A stretch of 64,000 bases of DNA from Saprospiraceae bacterium. GTDB taxonomy: Bacteria > Bacteroidota > Bacteroidia > Chitinophagales > Saprospiraceae. The notes under the pieces were generated by a model. It was not told the origin of the DNA. It made no database searches and was given only the letters and a program-made list of their open reading frames with translations. Shown here in pieces: positions 35,177 to 43,888 of this stretch (position 1 is the first letter of the stretch; each line of letters starts with the position of its first letter). The stretch lies in assembly GCA_028284395.1 (NCBI GenBank), contig JANQRV010000637.1, positions 98,499 to 162,498 of the forward strand, in the 5' to 3' direction. The translations under genes and the position numbers were made by a program.

Positions 35177-35680
35177 TTAATTGTCCATCAGGGTAAAGAT
35201 TACAAAAGTGCAATAAAAGCCGGAAGGGATCGTTACCGATAAATTTTCGACCTTGAATTGTAGTGGGATCTTCATATGGTACCCACGCCCTTCCAAAAAG
35301 ACGCGATTGTTTTTTGATACTTCCATGTAAGACAGTCCACCACTAAGAGGGCGATAGTAAGTCTCCCCTTGATCCGTTCTCCTTACGGATAATTTAAAAT
35401 CCTGCGGCCAGCCATAATCGATTCTCTTGACTTGTACCCGCCAACTTCCCCCGTAGTTATAGATATATCCATATCTATTGTAAAAGTAAACACTGAGCTT
35501 GAGATCGTCCTCCTCCGTTTCTAAAGTACTGGTAAAATCAGTTCCTGCTTCAGATATGCTCAATCTATGGTATTGAAAATCAATACTGGCATCAGAGTCA
35601 ATGTTACAGGTTTGAGCGGAGAGTGGAACCTTTATTAGAAATAGCGCGATTAAGCTTAGAAATAGTCTGGACAACTTCAT
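35177..35680 (-). CDS. Small secreted beta-rich protein, candidate fibre subunit
   Basis: 167 residues with a clean signal peptide (LFLSLIALFLIKVPLSAQ). The mature part is short strands rich in Tyr, Ser, Thr and charged residues (SVYFYNRYGYIYNYGGSWRV) and ends in LSVTIPSGFYCTFVIFTLMDN. An 'IPxGxYxxxVxFTL' final strand is the general form seen at the end of chaperone-usher and spore-coat-U/DUF4402-type subunits. Two Cys residues (TCNID near the start, FYCTF near the end) could form one disulfide. Last gene of the four-gene cluster, 60 bp downstream of the other small secreted protein. No named family recognised. Confidence 0.6.
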   Translation of the reverse strand: MKLSRLFLSLIALFLIKVPLSAQTCNIDSDASIDFQYHRLSISEAGTDFTSTLETEEDDLKLSVYFYNRYGYIYNYGGSWRVQVKRIDYGWPQDFKLSVRRTDQGETYYRPLSGGLSYMEVSKNNRVFLEGRGYHMKIPLQFKVENLSVTIPSGFYCTFVIFTLMDN

Positions 35681-35740
35681 GACATGGTAGTTTTAATGAT
35701 GATTTGGCGTTGTCCAGAGTGTCAGAGTTTTAGCTGCTGA

Positions 35741-36325
35741 TCAATCAGTGATCGTGAAAGTGACCTGAATGGTATTATTTCCTGAGAAGTCAAAATCGTA
35801 ACTTTCGCTGAGAGCAATCGAATAGATAAGTTGATGACCATTTTGGGTGCCATCCCCTGTGTACCCACCTCGGATGCCGTATACCAATACTTTGGGAGTG
35901 TTACCAAGCAAAACTCGACCAGTCGACCGGCCGGTCTCTCCTTTTCCGCTTCCCGTATAAGAAGAGGCTTCCAAAAATAGTTTGATACCGGGAGGGATCG
36001 ACCCGGAAGTGATTTGCGCTGAAATACTGCGGCTAGTGGACCGGTCGGCAAGGCTACAACTATAATTGAGCCATTTTGAGTCATCAACACCTGAATCGGT
36101 AATTGCCAGGGCTTCTCCCGCTTCAACGGGCGAGGAAAATGCGAGCGAAATAGCTGTGTTATCGGGTTCAATGTCCATGATCGACAACTCCGGTATCTCT
36201 AGGGAGGCATCGGCCTGTGCCGTCATCTGGCAACAGCTAAAGAAAAATGCCAATAATAGCAGCCAATCGCTTTGAACATAACCTCCCCTAACGCCCACTT
36301 CGATATGACGTATGTATTTAATCAT
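35741..36325 (-). CDS. Secreted subunit-like protein (DUF4402/pilin-like)
   Basis: 194 residues. N-terminal signal with a long n-region and core WLLLLAFFFSCC, probable cleavage near TAQA. The mature domain has ISLAFSSPVEAGEAL, SQLIYSIALSES-like strand (QLIYSIALSESYDFDFSGNN) and a final strand TIQVTFTITD. A 'Y-x-[IL] ... VT[YF]T[IL]TD' ending is what DUF4402 and related pilin-like subunits show. The ATG overlaps the stop of the 906-residue barrel gene by 8 bp, so the two are translationally coupled. Together with the upstream chaperone-like and barrel proteins it fits an exported surface-fibre subunit (inference). Confidence 0.6.
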   Translation of the reverse strand: MIKYIRHIEVGVRGGYVQSDWLLLLAFFFSCCQMTAQADASLEIPELSIMDIEPDNTAISLAFSSPVEAGEALAITDSGVDDSKWLNYSCSLADRSTSRSISAQITSGSIPPGIKLFLEASSYTGSGKGETGRSTGRVLLGNTPKVLVYGIRGGYTGDGTQNGHQLIYSIALSESYDFDFSGNNTIQVTFTITD

Positions 36326-39038
36326 TTTTCTTGATGCTCATGAAATTGGAGAACTTGATGTTTCTTCGCTTCGGAATCAATTCTATAATGACCTCTTCTT
36401 TATCGCCAGGTAACAGTTCTAAGGTAACTTTAGATTCTTTCAGAGTAAATCGCTTGCCGATTTCTCCATGTAGTAGTTTGACCGTCCAGGTACCCGGCTG
36501 TAAATTGCTGAAGTCGAATCTACCAAGGCCGTCGGTAACCTGGCGAATAATTTGCTCTTCTCTTTGGATTTCGATTAAGGCAATTCCGAGCTCATTGGTT
36601 TTAGAGGCCAGATTAGGGCCTGGGGAGTTATCTTCCTTGATGACGACCCGACCAGCGATGCCTACACCTTCGGTAATGCCAATGTTGATATGCGATGTCT
36701 GTTCGGGTCGTACATCTACTGTTAATGGCATCTTTTGGTCAGTGATTTGGTGGATGCCAATGGATTTATTATCGATCAGTAGAGGGTATTGCCCTGGCTT
36801 TATGCCTTCAAATTTAAACTGTCCTTCCTTATCGGTAATGGCGACTTGGCCGTTCAGGTAGAAGATGATCCCTTTGAGGGATTGACCTTTCGTTCCAGTT
36901 ACCTGTCCCATAATGGTCTGGCCTCTTTCTACTTTTTCGAGTGGAATACCAAACTGCCATACGTATCGGGCTGAAAAAGCAAGGTCTCTCGAATTTACTG
37001 TTCTTCTGAGCAAAGCGTAACGCCCCGTGATGTCAAAGTAATGGTATTTGTTGATTTTTTGGCGGATCTGTATACTGAATAAGTCACGATCGCGGAAGTA
37101 TTCACTGATAAGATAGCTGTTTTGAATATGAAACCTCAAATCGGTACCAGAATTCAGACTGGTTGAGGCACTTGCCCCATAGATCAGTTGTTGCGTTCCA
37201 TCGAGAAGATAGAAGTCTTGATTGGCATACTGAAACAATAGACTGAATTGAATAAATTTAGAGGGCCGGTATCCCCCGGTGAAGCTGCCGCGAATGGTTT
37301 GCGATTGCTTGACTTCCGGCAGGATTTTGAAGTTGCGTCCTTCTCCCCATTCTCCCGACAAGGAAAAATTCCATCTGGATTTTCTGTAATTCCAATTGAT
37401 CCGGGCCGACCTGTTTTCGATGTGAAATCGCTCATCTGGCATTTTATCTTGACTCTCCATAATTCTAAACTGAGCTAAGAATCTTGAGCTCTTATTGACT
37501 CGATAACCGATCCCCACGCTTTTCCGGTTGATGGCTGGCGCTACGCCAAAAAGAGTATCCAAAGCGGCATTTTGATCATCTTTTTGGACCTGAATTGAAA
37601 AGTCAAGTTTCTCGGATGGCCGATAAAAAAGCCGTCCACTCATATTTAAAGAATTACGGAAGTAACCAGGAAAATCCGGGTCGGCCCAAAGTACCTGCCC
37701 AAAAAAATTGATATTCTTGAGCAGATTGCTTTCCAATTGTACAAGTGCGCTTCGGCCTAATGTCCCTCGAGCATCCCTTCCGTAACTCAATTCTCCGTTA
37801 AAGATGGTTTCTTTGAGAGGCGTAACTTTGGTAGAGAGGCTCACCAAATGTTCCACTCCAGTTTCTTCCGGTAATTGCTTGTTCAAATAATTTAGTTGAA
37901 GAAAGTGCTTTTTCCCAAAGTGGTATTTCATGAATGTTCCAAATTCATGCTGAAGATCCGTATAAAATCTTGGCTTCAGAAAGAAACCGCCCACATCGAT
38001 TTTTTTTGTTTCTGCATATAAATTGATGCCCCTCCCAAATCGTGCGTTTTCCGTAAGTGGAGTTAAATAGAACGACTGATCTCCCAATCGCATATCCAAT
38101 TTTTCGTTTTGATAACGAAGGCTGTATTCAGCAAACTGGCCCAAGCCCGAGATATTGAATTGATCCGGCCCTCGCATCAGTATTTCGACGTGATGCTTAC
38201 CATTTCGGTCGATGTTGCCTCGTAGGGAAAATTCGCCCTGTATTCCATACTGAAACTCACCGTTTGGCGTCTTCCTTCCTACATAGGAAAGGCTGAGATG
38301 TCCTGGAAGGCGGAAAGTATTGTCTTTCTCAAGGTTTTTTGTGGGGTAGACATTGAGGTGTTGGTATGCCGTTGCTATATTGTCTTCCGGGCCGATAAGT
38401 GCGTCCAACCGAAAACTCATTCTACTGATCTTACCGAGGTTTTCGGAGGTTTGTACCAGGACCGAAACTGTTTTTGATTTACCTGGTTCAATTTCCAACT
38501 GTTGATCTACTTTATCAGATAAGGAGCAATTCTTACCTTCTAATTGCAGCTTTTGTGTAGAATTCCCGGAATTTTCAACAATGAATTGCGTAGTAATCGA
38601 TGTGCCGGCTAAGACATAGTCCGGCACGGAGGTAGCCCGCACATTAATGGAAGTAAACTCCTTCACACCAATGGTTAAGGGCCATTCTCCCAGGGGGGTG
38701 CCGTCGACTTTGTCTTTTAATTTTAGCGTCAACGAATAATTCTGATTAGCCGCGTACTTGTGTGGAACAATGCTGATTAATAAAACCTTGGATTTGTTAC
38801 TTGGCAGGCTGAATTCTTTCGGCATATTCACTGTTTGCCAGTTCTTCGGCATCAGGATTTCCGCTGATATGCTCTGATCTTTTTCACTTTGGCTGACAAC
38901 GTTGATGACTATGGTCTTGATTTCTCCGGGCATCAATTCCGCATTTTCCGGATCAACCGGAGAAACCTGTACTTGAGTATATCCTCCGGCCATGCCCAAT
39001 AGTAACCACATAATTAGGGTTAGGACTGGCTTTCTCAT
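36318..39038 (-). CDS. Usher-like outer-membrane barrel protein with NEW3-like and carboxypeptidase-regulatory domains
   Basis: 906 residues, signal peptide LTLIMWLLLGMAGGYTQ. Residues 25-225 are two Ig-like NEW3/COG1470-type domains (NAELMPGEIKTIVINVVSQS, SVPDYVLAGTSITTQFIVEN). Residues about 240-730 are alternating aromatic strands of an outer-membrane barrel (HLSLSYVGRKTPNGEFQYGI, YHYFDITGRYALLRRTVNSR). Residues 735-890 are two carboxypeptidase-regulatory-like Ig domains (MGQVTGTKGQSLKGIIFYLN, DGLGRFDFSNLQPGTWTVKL). N-domain, barrel and C-terminal Ig plug/exit domains echo a fimbrial usher, but I see no classical usher signature, so it may be an analogue. Begins 24 bp after the chaperone-like gene. 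Confidence 0.7.
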   Translation of the reverse strand: MRKPVLTLIMWLLLGMAGGYTQVQVSPVDPENAELMPGEIKTIVINVVSQSEKDQSISAEILMPKNWQTVNMPKEFSLPSNKSKVLLISIVPHKYAANQNYSLTLKLKDKVDGTPLGEWPLTIGVKEFTSINVRATSVPDYVLAGTSITTQFIVENSGNSTQKLQLEGKNCSLSDKVDQQLEIEPGKSKTVSVLVQTSENLGKISRMSFRLDALIGPEDNIATAYQHLNVYPTKNLEKDNTFRLPGHLSLSYVGRKTPNGEFQYGIQGEFSLRGNIDRNGKHHVEILMRGPDQFNISGLGQFAEYSLRYQNEKLDMRLGDQSFYLTPLTENARFGRGINLYAETKKIDVGGFFLKPRFYTDLQHEFGTFMKYHFGKKHFLQLNYLNKQLPEETGVEHLVSLSTKVTPLKETIFNGELSYGRDARGTLGRSALVQLESNLLKNINFFGQVLWADPDFPGYFRNSLNMSGRLFYRPSEKLDFSIQVQKDDQNAALDTLFGVAPAINRKSVGIGYRVNKSSRFLAQFRIMESQDKMPDERFHIENRSARINWNYRKSRWNFSLSGEWGEGRNFKILPEVKQSQTIRGSFTGGYRPSKFIQFSLLFQYANQDFYLLDGTQQLIYGASASTSLNSGTDLRFHIQNSYLISEYFRDRDLFSIQIRQKINKYHYFDITGRYALLRRTVNSRDLAFSARYVWQFGIPLEKVERGQTIMGQVTGTKGQSLKGIIFYLNGQVAITDKEGQFKFEGIKPGQYPLLIDNKSIGIHQITDQKMPLTVDVRPEQTSHINIGITEGVGIAGRVVIKEDNSPGPNLASKTNELGIALIEIQREEQIIRQVTDGLGRFDFSNLQPGTWTVKLLHGEIGKRFTLKESKVTLELLPGDKEEVIIELIPKRRNIKFSNFMSIKKND

Positions 39039-39062
39039 GTCTTTTTGTTTGGGGTTGAACTT

Positions 39063-39866
39063 CTACTCTAATTCCACGGTCAGATTGGCGCCAAAAATAT
39101 CTGCATCTGGACTATCCGCCAAGACCAGCGCCTGATAAGTACCTTCTGGGATATCTTGAATGGGAATGGCGAATTTCTGAGAAGTATTTGGGTAAAGCTT
39201 CTTTTTTCCTCCATTGTAAATGCCAATCTTTGATCCTGATGCGTCGTATAGTTCTACCTGCAATTCAGGAATCAAGAGGCGTTCCCCGGTATTTTCAACT
39301 TCGATAAGCAAGCTGGTTGCATCCTCTTTCTTCTCGACATCATAATTAGTAAATTGGAGTTCCTTACTACCAGTTTCTCCTAAGTTGGTGACAACTTGTA
39401 CCGCATACCGCATGACTGTGTTGACCTGTAGTCCTCTTTCAATCATATTGGGATCAGGAGGTACGATTCCTTCCACAAGAATGACGCTCCAGAATGTTCC
39501 ATCCATCTCGACACCATTAGGGATGCTTATTTCATAATCAATGGTTCTTTCTTCCATGGGGTTTAACGTGACATAGGTCTCGCTTACATCGATCCACTTG
39601 GCATTGGAACGTGGTTGTGTTGCAATTTCCGGAAAAAAAGATTCTCCGTTTGCATTGAAGTAATAATCGCGTAGGTACAACTTGACATCTTGTTCGGTCG
39701 ACTGGGCATTTCGCACCACAATCTGGCCTTTTAGGGTTTGGCCTTCCTGCCCTTCATGAATATGTGAAAGACCGTTCAGAATTAAGATGCCGCCAAAAAC
39801 AGAAGAGGTTGACAACAAGAAGAAAGAAGTCAATAAAACGGGAAAATACAAGCAAAAAGATTTCAT
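39063..39866 (-). CDS. Periplasmic two-domain Ig chaperone-like protein (PapD/DUF916-like)
   Basis: 267 residues with a signal peptide (LLTSFFLLSTSSVFGG). Domain 1 (about 30-145) has GLSHIHEGQEGQTLKGQIVVRN, VTLNPMEERTIDYEISIPNG and GTFWSVILVEG; the order 'proline/acid turn, mature strand, FWSVILVE' resembles strand F1-G1 of pilus chaperones and the DUF916 domain of WxL operons. Domain 2 (about 160-267) has SLLIEVENTGERLLIPELQV and NGGKKKLYPNTSQKFAIPIQ. Size (about 245 mature) equals a PapD-type chaperone. It opens a four-gene operon with a barrel protein and two small secreted proteins. Confidence 0.65.
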   Translation of the reverse strand: MKSFCLYFPVLLTSFFLLSTSSVFGGILILNGLSHIHEGQEGQTLKGQIVVRNAQSTEQDVKLYLRDYYFNANGESFFPEIATQPRSNAKWIDVSETYVTLNPMEERTIDYEISIPNGVEMDGTFWSVILVEGIVPPDPNMIERGLQVNTVMRYAVQVVTNLGETGSKELQFTNYDVEKKEDATSLLIEVENTGERLLIPELQVELYDASGSKIGIYNGGKKKLYPNTSQKFAIPIQDIPEGTYQALVLADSPDADIFGANLTVELE

Positions 39867-40172
39867 CGTAAATTTGTTTTTAGATCGCTTACATTAATGG
39901 ATTTGTTGTAAGGAATGCAATTTCCATACCAAACATTTTATTTTTTGCAATATAAAATATTAAAATGTGTTAAGGTCTTGAATTATTCCGGAGAAGGTAC
40001 GTATGATGGAAACTATTGTAAGTATAAGATTGGAGCCTCTACAGGACATAGAGGGTATTGCCGGAGAATATTAGAATAAATGAGAAATGAACAGAGGGAG
40101 ATATAGAAGTGATTTACGGACTGTGGAGAATCCGTAAATCACAAAGAAATGATGGATGGGGGTGGTAGAAGA
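39867..40172. other. Intergenic region without a gene
   Basis: 306 bp between the start of the chaperone-like gene and the end of a TPR gene. The left part, 39867-39990, is AT-rich and should carry the leftward promoter of the fibre-like cluster, but no exact -7/-33 pair was found. A hairpin at 40109-40142 is listed separately. A 23-codon frame at 40003 is too short and isolated to call. Confidence 0.7.
40109..40142 (-). terminator. 12-bp hairpin downstream of the TPR gene
   Basis: Arms 40109-40120 and 40131-40142 pair perfectly (GTGATTTACGGA with its complement), loop of 10. On the minus strand it follows the TPR gene stop by 30 bp and is trailed by TTCTATATCT, a weak T-run. Confidence 0.6.
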
Positions 40173-40982
40173 TTACTTGCCGCTCAATTGATCAACTTTG
40201 TACTTGGCACGTTCGCCATATTTCTGATCTTTCACCATTTTGTAGGCTTCTACAGCCTTCGCTTTCTGCCCGAGAGATTCTAGAATCTCTGCCTGTCCAA
40301 AGTAAAATTTGCTCTTGTCAGCATCTTCTCCAGCATTTTCCAATGCTTTATTAGCGTGTTCCAGTGCTTCTTGTTTCTTTCCTTTTTTCAATAAAGCCTG
40401 AGCTACGTAATAATGGACATTAGCAGAGGGGCTTCCGAGTTCAAGGTATACCTGTCCGGTTGCAATTGCCTCATCATACTTTTTCTTACCGTATGCAACA
40501 CCAGCAAAATTTTCGGCTTTACTAAGGAGTTTGACCGCTCTTTCTTCTTTGCCAGCAGTTTTAGTCATTTCTGCCGCTGTAAGATAAGCTTTTACCGCAT
40601 CTGCTTTTTCCCCTTTCCCTTCCAGAGCTTGAGCCCGACCAATGAAATTGGAGTAAACGGCTTTAGAATAGTCTATCCCTTTTGAATAGGTGTTCAATGC
40701 CTCGTCGAATTTCTTTTCTTTCCGCAGTTGGTTACCAATGTAATAACAAGCAAAGGCACTATTCCTTTTGGCCAATTTCAAGACTTTTTCATCTTTTTCC
40801 GGGTCAGCTTTTTCCATGGATTGTTCTAGGAGTCCCAACGCTTCTGTATATTCTTTTGCTTTCAATTTCGCTAATCCGCTATTGTAAAGAGATGTAGCAG
40901 ATGCTTCATCCTGAGCATAAGAAAATACTGAAAAACCTAAAAAAGCGATTATTGTTACTAGCAAGTTTAGTTTTCTTCCCAT
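40173..40982 (-). CDS. Periplasmic TPR-repeat protein
   Basis: 269 residues from ATG 40982 (MGRKLNLLVTIIAFLGFSVF), which starts the signal peptide; the frame is open to 41237 but that extension lacks coding character. The mature part holds five to six TPRs, for example LYNSGLAKLKAKEYTEALGL and VHYYVAQALLKKGKKQEALE, and is rich in Lys and Glu. Periplasmic TPR proteins of this size in Bacteroidota often serve envelope complexes; no specific partner can be read. Single-gene unit between the fibre-like cluster and the CotH-like gene. Confidence 0.85.
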   Translation of the reverse strand: MGRKLNLLVTIIAFLGFSVFSYAQDEASATSLYNSGLAKLKAKEYTEALGLLEQSMEKADPEKDEKVLKLAKRNSAFACYYIGNQLRKEKKFDEALNTYSKGIDYSKAVYSNFIGRAQALEGKGEKADAVKAYLTAAEMTKTAGKEERAVKLLSKAENFAGVAYGKKKYDEAIATGQVYLELGSPSANVHYYVAQALLKKGKKQEALEHANKALENAGEDADKSKFYFGQAEILESLGQKAKAVEAYKMVKDQKYGERAKYKVDQLSGK

Positions 40983-41256
40983 AATTATTCTTGTTTTGGT
41001 TAAAGGAATGAGGACAAAAATAGTTGCTGAACCCGGAAATAAAAAATTTTTCAGCGGCCTTAACCTATTGTAGTTGTTGCACTGAAGTACCATATTCAAA
41101 CGGAATGTATAGGCATTGTGTGACTTATACATTAAGCTCCCTGGGGAAACAAAGGGTTGCGATGTAATGGAATTTAACATAACTTTAAGCTTTGCTTCTA
41201 TGAAAATTTGAAAATTTAACAGAGGCAACTGATTCAAACGATAAACCTCGACACCG

Positions 41257-42321
41257 ATGAACCCATTTTCAAAACTCCAAAAAGGGAGAAAGTCCTTTCT
41301 TTTTGCCGTTTCGGCTGTAATTCTATTTTTACTTTTTAAGCTCGCTTTTCCAACAAGTGTAAGTGTTATGCCTACCGTATTTGACCATATGTCAACTTAC
41401 GGAGATAGGCCTGTTCAATTGCATCTCAATACTGAAATCGATCAATTGGTCGGGGATCGACAAGCCGATGAATACCAGGGAGCTACCTTAACTTGGAGGG
41501 AAGGAGCTGGTATGGAAACCAAATTTGATACCAAAGTAAAGGTCCGAGGTGCGTCGCGGAGGACTTATTGTGAATTTCCTCCGCTTAAGGTGAAATTCAA
41601 AAAGAAAGATTTAAAAAAGAAAGGCTTGTGCCCAGAAACCAATTTGCTCAAGCTGGTGACACATTGCAATGATGATGATCAGTTTGTCTTAAAGGAATAC
41701 CTTGTTTACAAATTATACAGCTTGATCTCGGGACAGGCGCTGCGTGTACAACTTGCCTCCATAGACTATGGTGCTGAAGACCCGGGCTCGTTCGGAACCT
41801 CAAATCGGTATGCTTTTTTTATTGAACACCATGACCAATTAGCCAGTAGGAAAAACTGTTTTTTAAATGAAAACAAGGAGAAAAGACTACAACGTATTTC
41901 CATGGAAGAATACCTAAAGCTGGTGGTCTTTCAATACATGATCGGTAATACGGATTGGAATTTAAATGAGCGACACAATGTGAAGGTACTGCAGTCCAAG
42001 GAGTCAGGGGGGACCATTCCGATTCCCTATGACTTTGATATGGCAGGTCTCGTCAATTCGCCTTATGCTAGGCCTTACGCTACTTTGCCAATTAAATCCG
42101 TTACCGAGCGATTCTTTCAGAACCGTAGTAAGGATCGGGAAAAACTTTCTGAGACTTTGGCCTTTTTTAAAGAGCGAGAGGAAGACATTATCAAGACCTG
42201 TCAAGACTTTCCATTGCTGGAAAAACCGATTCGAGACAGTATGGTGGATTATCTGAAGTCTTTTTTTGTCCTAATTGATGATCCTGACAAACGGGAAGCA
42301 CATTTTTTTGCTAAAAGTTAA
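41257..42321 (+). CDS. CotH-like atypical protein kinase, membrane anchored
   Basis: 354 residues. One N-terminal membrane helix (LFAVSAVILFLLFKLAF). Conserved CotH blocks follow: the LTWREGAGMETKF / VKVRGASRRTYCEFPPLKVKF strand (CotH 'R G..S...KK.y.lkF'), LLKLVTHCNDDDQFVLKEYL, FQYMIGNTDWNLNERHNV with Asp233 at the catalytic-loop position, and IPYDFDMAGL with Asp259/Asp261 in place of the metal-binding DxD. CotH in Bacillus phosphorylates coat proteins; bacterial CotH proteins outside Bacillus are common but little studied. It is shorter than usual, without Ig or dockerin extensions. Confidence 0.75.
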   Translation: MNPFSKLQKGRKSFLFAVSAVILFLLFKLAFPTSVSVMPTVFDHMSTYGDRPVQLHLNTEIDQLVGDRQADEYQGATLTWREGAGMETKFDTKVKVRGASRRTYCEFPPLKVKFKKKDLKKKGLCPETNLLKLVTHCNDDDQFVLKEYLVYKLYSLISGQALRVQLASIDYGAEDPGSFGTSNRYAFFIEHHDQLASRKNCFLNENKEKRLQRISMEEYLKLVVFQYMIGNTDWNLNERHNVKVLQSKESGGTIPIPYDFDMAGLVNSPYARPYATLPIKSVTERFFQNRSKDREKLSETLAFFKEREEDIIKTCQDFPLLEKPIRDSMVDYLKSFFVLIDDPDKREAHFFAKS

Positions 42322-42423
42322 GCAGGAGATCAAATTGAATTGTAAAATTTATCTGAGGAGGCTATTTTCTTGCTGGACCTGGCCCGACCGAAGGTATAGC
42401 TCTAGCTAAATGGCTAAGGAAGT

Positions 42424-42439
42424 GCTTACTTTAGTAAGC
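42424..42439. terminator. Short palindromic hairpin between convergent genes
   Basis: GCTTACT at 42424-42430 and its complement at 42433-42439 with a 2-bp centre. It lies between the CotH-like stop (42321) and the convergent stop at 42448. Without a long T-run, termination is only possible, and it could instead be a protein site. Confidence 0.35.
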
Positions 42440-42447
42440 GACTGATG

Positions 42448-43134
42448 TCATCCGGCTTGCATCCGGCTTCGGATGCCTTGTACTCTCGGAGAGGATTGGT
42501 TGCCGATCAAGTTTGCCGACTCGGCTGCCTTTAAGAACTTGGCAATAATGACCTTGTTCCCGGCCAAACTCTCATTGTCCAGGTTTTCGAGAATGTATAA
42601 AATTTGGTAAATAGAATTCCGATTATCCAAGTTTATTTTTCCTTTAGTCGCCTGAAGCAAGCCACTGATCAGGTTGGGTTCATTCTGATAGTATTTTAGC
42701 AGATCATCGGTAGCTTCTTTCCTTACATTTTCATTTGTCGAAAAAAGCTCTTGGATAAGAGCTGATCGAGTCTTCTTCGCAGTTGGTCTTTTTCTTCTCT
42801 GCTCTGTTTCATTGTGTAATTTTTTAATTACTTGCCGGGCATTTAAGTTCTCATTGGGCCAGTGGTCCTTACCAAACGACTTGAGGTCTTCATTGAGTTT
42901 CTTCAGATCCGCGATTGTTTCCTGCAATTCGGCATTATTATTCTCCGAAACGCCTAAATCATTTAAGGTCTCTTGCAATGCAGCCTGGGTCGATTCTAAT
43001 TCTTGTTTCTTATTCTGCAATTGTAGATACAAAAGTATCGAAATACCGACGCCCAGAATGAGGGCGATCATATAGTAGAGAGATTGCTTGCGATATTTTT
43101 CAATCTGCTGGATGATGTCTTCTGTGTTGGGCAT
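42448..43134 (-). CDS. Membrane-anchored coiled-coil protein with helical C domain (partner of EAD11-like protein)
   Basis: 228 residues, no known family. A membrane helix at about 20-37 (YYMIALILGVGISILLYLQL) is followed by a coiled coil (about 40-85, ELESTQAALQETLNDLG with heptads) and a helical C-terminal part (about 118-215: SALIQELFSTNENVRKEATD, YQILYILENLDNESLAGNKV) that looks like two or three HEAT-type helices. Topology puts the short N terminus in the cytoplasm or the reverse. The gene starts 7 bp after the EAD11-like gene, so the pair is one operon. Function unknown. Confidence 0.7.
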   Translation of the reverse strand: MPNTEDIIQQIEKYRKQSLYYMIALILGVGISILLYLQLQNKKQELESTQAALQETLNDLGVSENNNAELQETIADLKKLNEDLKSFGKDHWPNENLNARQVIKKLHNETEQRRKRPTAKKTRSALIQELFSTNENVRKEATDDLLKYYQNEPNLISGLLQATKGKINLDNRNSIYQILYILENLDNESLAGNKVIIAKFLKAAESANLIGNQSSPRVQGIRSRMQAG

Positions 43135-43141
43135 AGGATTT

Positions 43142-43771
43142 CTATTTACCGACGTTGAGAATGTTTTTATTGAGTGCAGCCGAGAGTGCTGCGCTGTCCA
43201 ATTGTTCGGGAGCGCTGTTTACAAAACGCAAAGTTGTCTCCATTATTCTGAATCGCATATAACCATAGATAGAACCCGCCACCCCCGTAAAGGAAAGAGC
43301 CGCTCCTTGAAGCATGTCTCCCATAAAGAGAAAAACAATAAAAGCAATGCCACAAATGCCGGCGAAACCGAGAATTAGGAATTTTAAAAAGTTATCGGTC
43401 CCGGATGTAGGAACTGCGACGACCTGTGGACGACTAGGAGGTGCTGCTGCGGATTTAGCAAGAATGTCGGGAGTTTTACCTTGTGCTAGTTCGTCAATCA
43501 TATCCTGAATCCGCTGAACGGTTTGTCGAATGGTATTCATACCGACTCTATAGTCTTCTCCCTTCAGCACACCCAAGTTTTGGTCTCGTTCGAGCCCATT
43601 CAGTTGACCCTGGGTATTGCGGATTAAATCGGTAATAGCGTCTTGGACGGTAGCGGAGATATTGAGTTCTGAGGCGGAGGAACTAAAATTTTTTAGTAGC
43701 TTCAAGGCATCTTGAAGTTGATCATTGGCGATCAAATCATCTAATTGTTTGGATAGGTCAGAAAGCGTCAT
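43142..43771 (-). CDS. Two-helix membrane protein with N-terminal EAD11-like adaptor domain
   Basis: 209 residues. Residues 1-95 (LDDLIANDQLQDALKLLKNF, then LNGLERDQNLGVLKGEDYRV and IRQTVQRIQDMIDEL) match the pattern of effector-associated domain 11: 'LIAxGxLxxALxxL', a middle 'LxxL..dxxxGxLsxEdY..' and a final 'I...I.dmIDEL'. EADs are death-like adaptor domains described in bacterial conflict systems, where they link sensors to effectors. A Pro/Ala linker leads to two membrane helices (about 128-172) and a short tail. The following gene encodes another membrane protein and is probably its partner. The assignment is by pattern only. Confidence 0.6.
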   Translation of the reverse strand: MTLSDLSKQLDDLIANDQLQDALKLLKNFSSSASELNISATVQDAITDLIRNTQGQLNGLERDQNLGVLKGEDYRVGMNTIRQTVQRIQDMIDELAQGKTPDILAKSAAAPPSRPQVVAVPTSGTDNFLKFLILGFAGICGIAFIVFLFMGDMLQGAALSFTGVAGSIYGYMRFRIMETTLRFVNSAPEQLDSAALSAALNKNILNVGK

Positions 43772-43888
43772 TAATACGGGGTTGTTAGGTGGTTTTGGAT
43801 GAATCCACTATTTCAACTTAACCAAGTTAGGCAGTTTGATTAATATTTGCAAATCTGACTCCATACGGTACTACAAAAATTGTTGATT

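Noticed and set aside
40003..40074. 23-codon frame in the gap before the TPR gene
   Set aside because: Too short, isolated, and without a promoter or conserved features.
42448..42485. CATCCGGCTTG/CATCCGGCTTC repeat and hairpin at the end of the coiled-coil gene
   Set aside because: Falls within the last codons of the gene and is short; more likely a chance coding repeat than a separate element.
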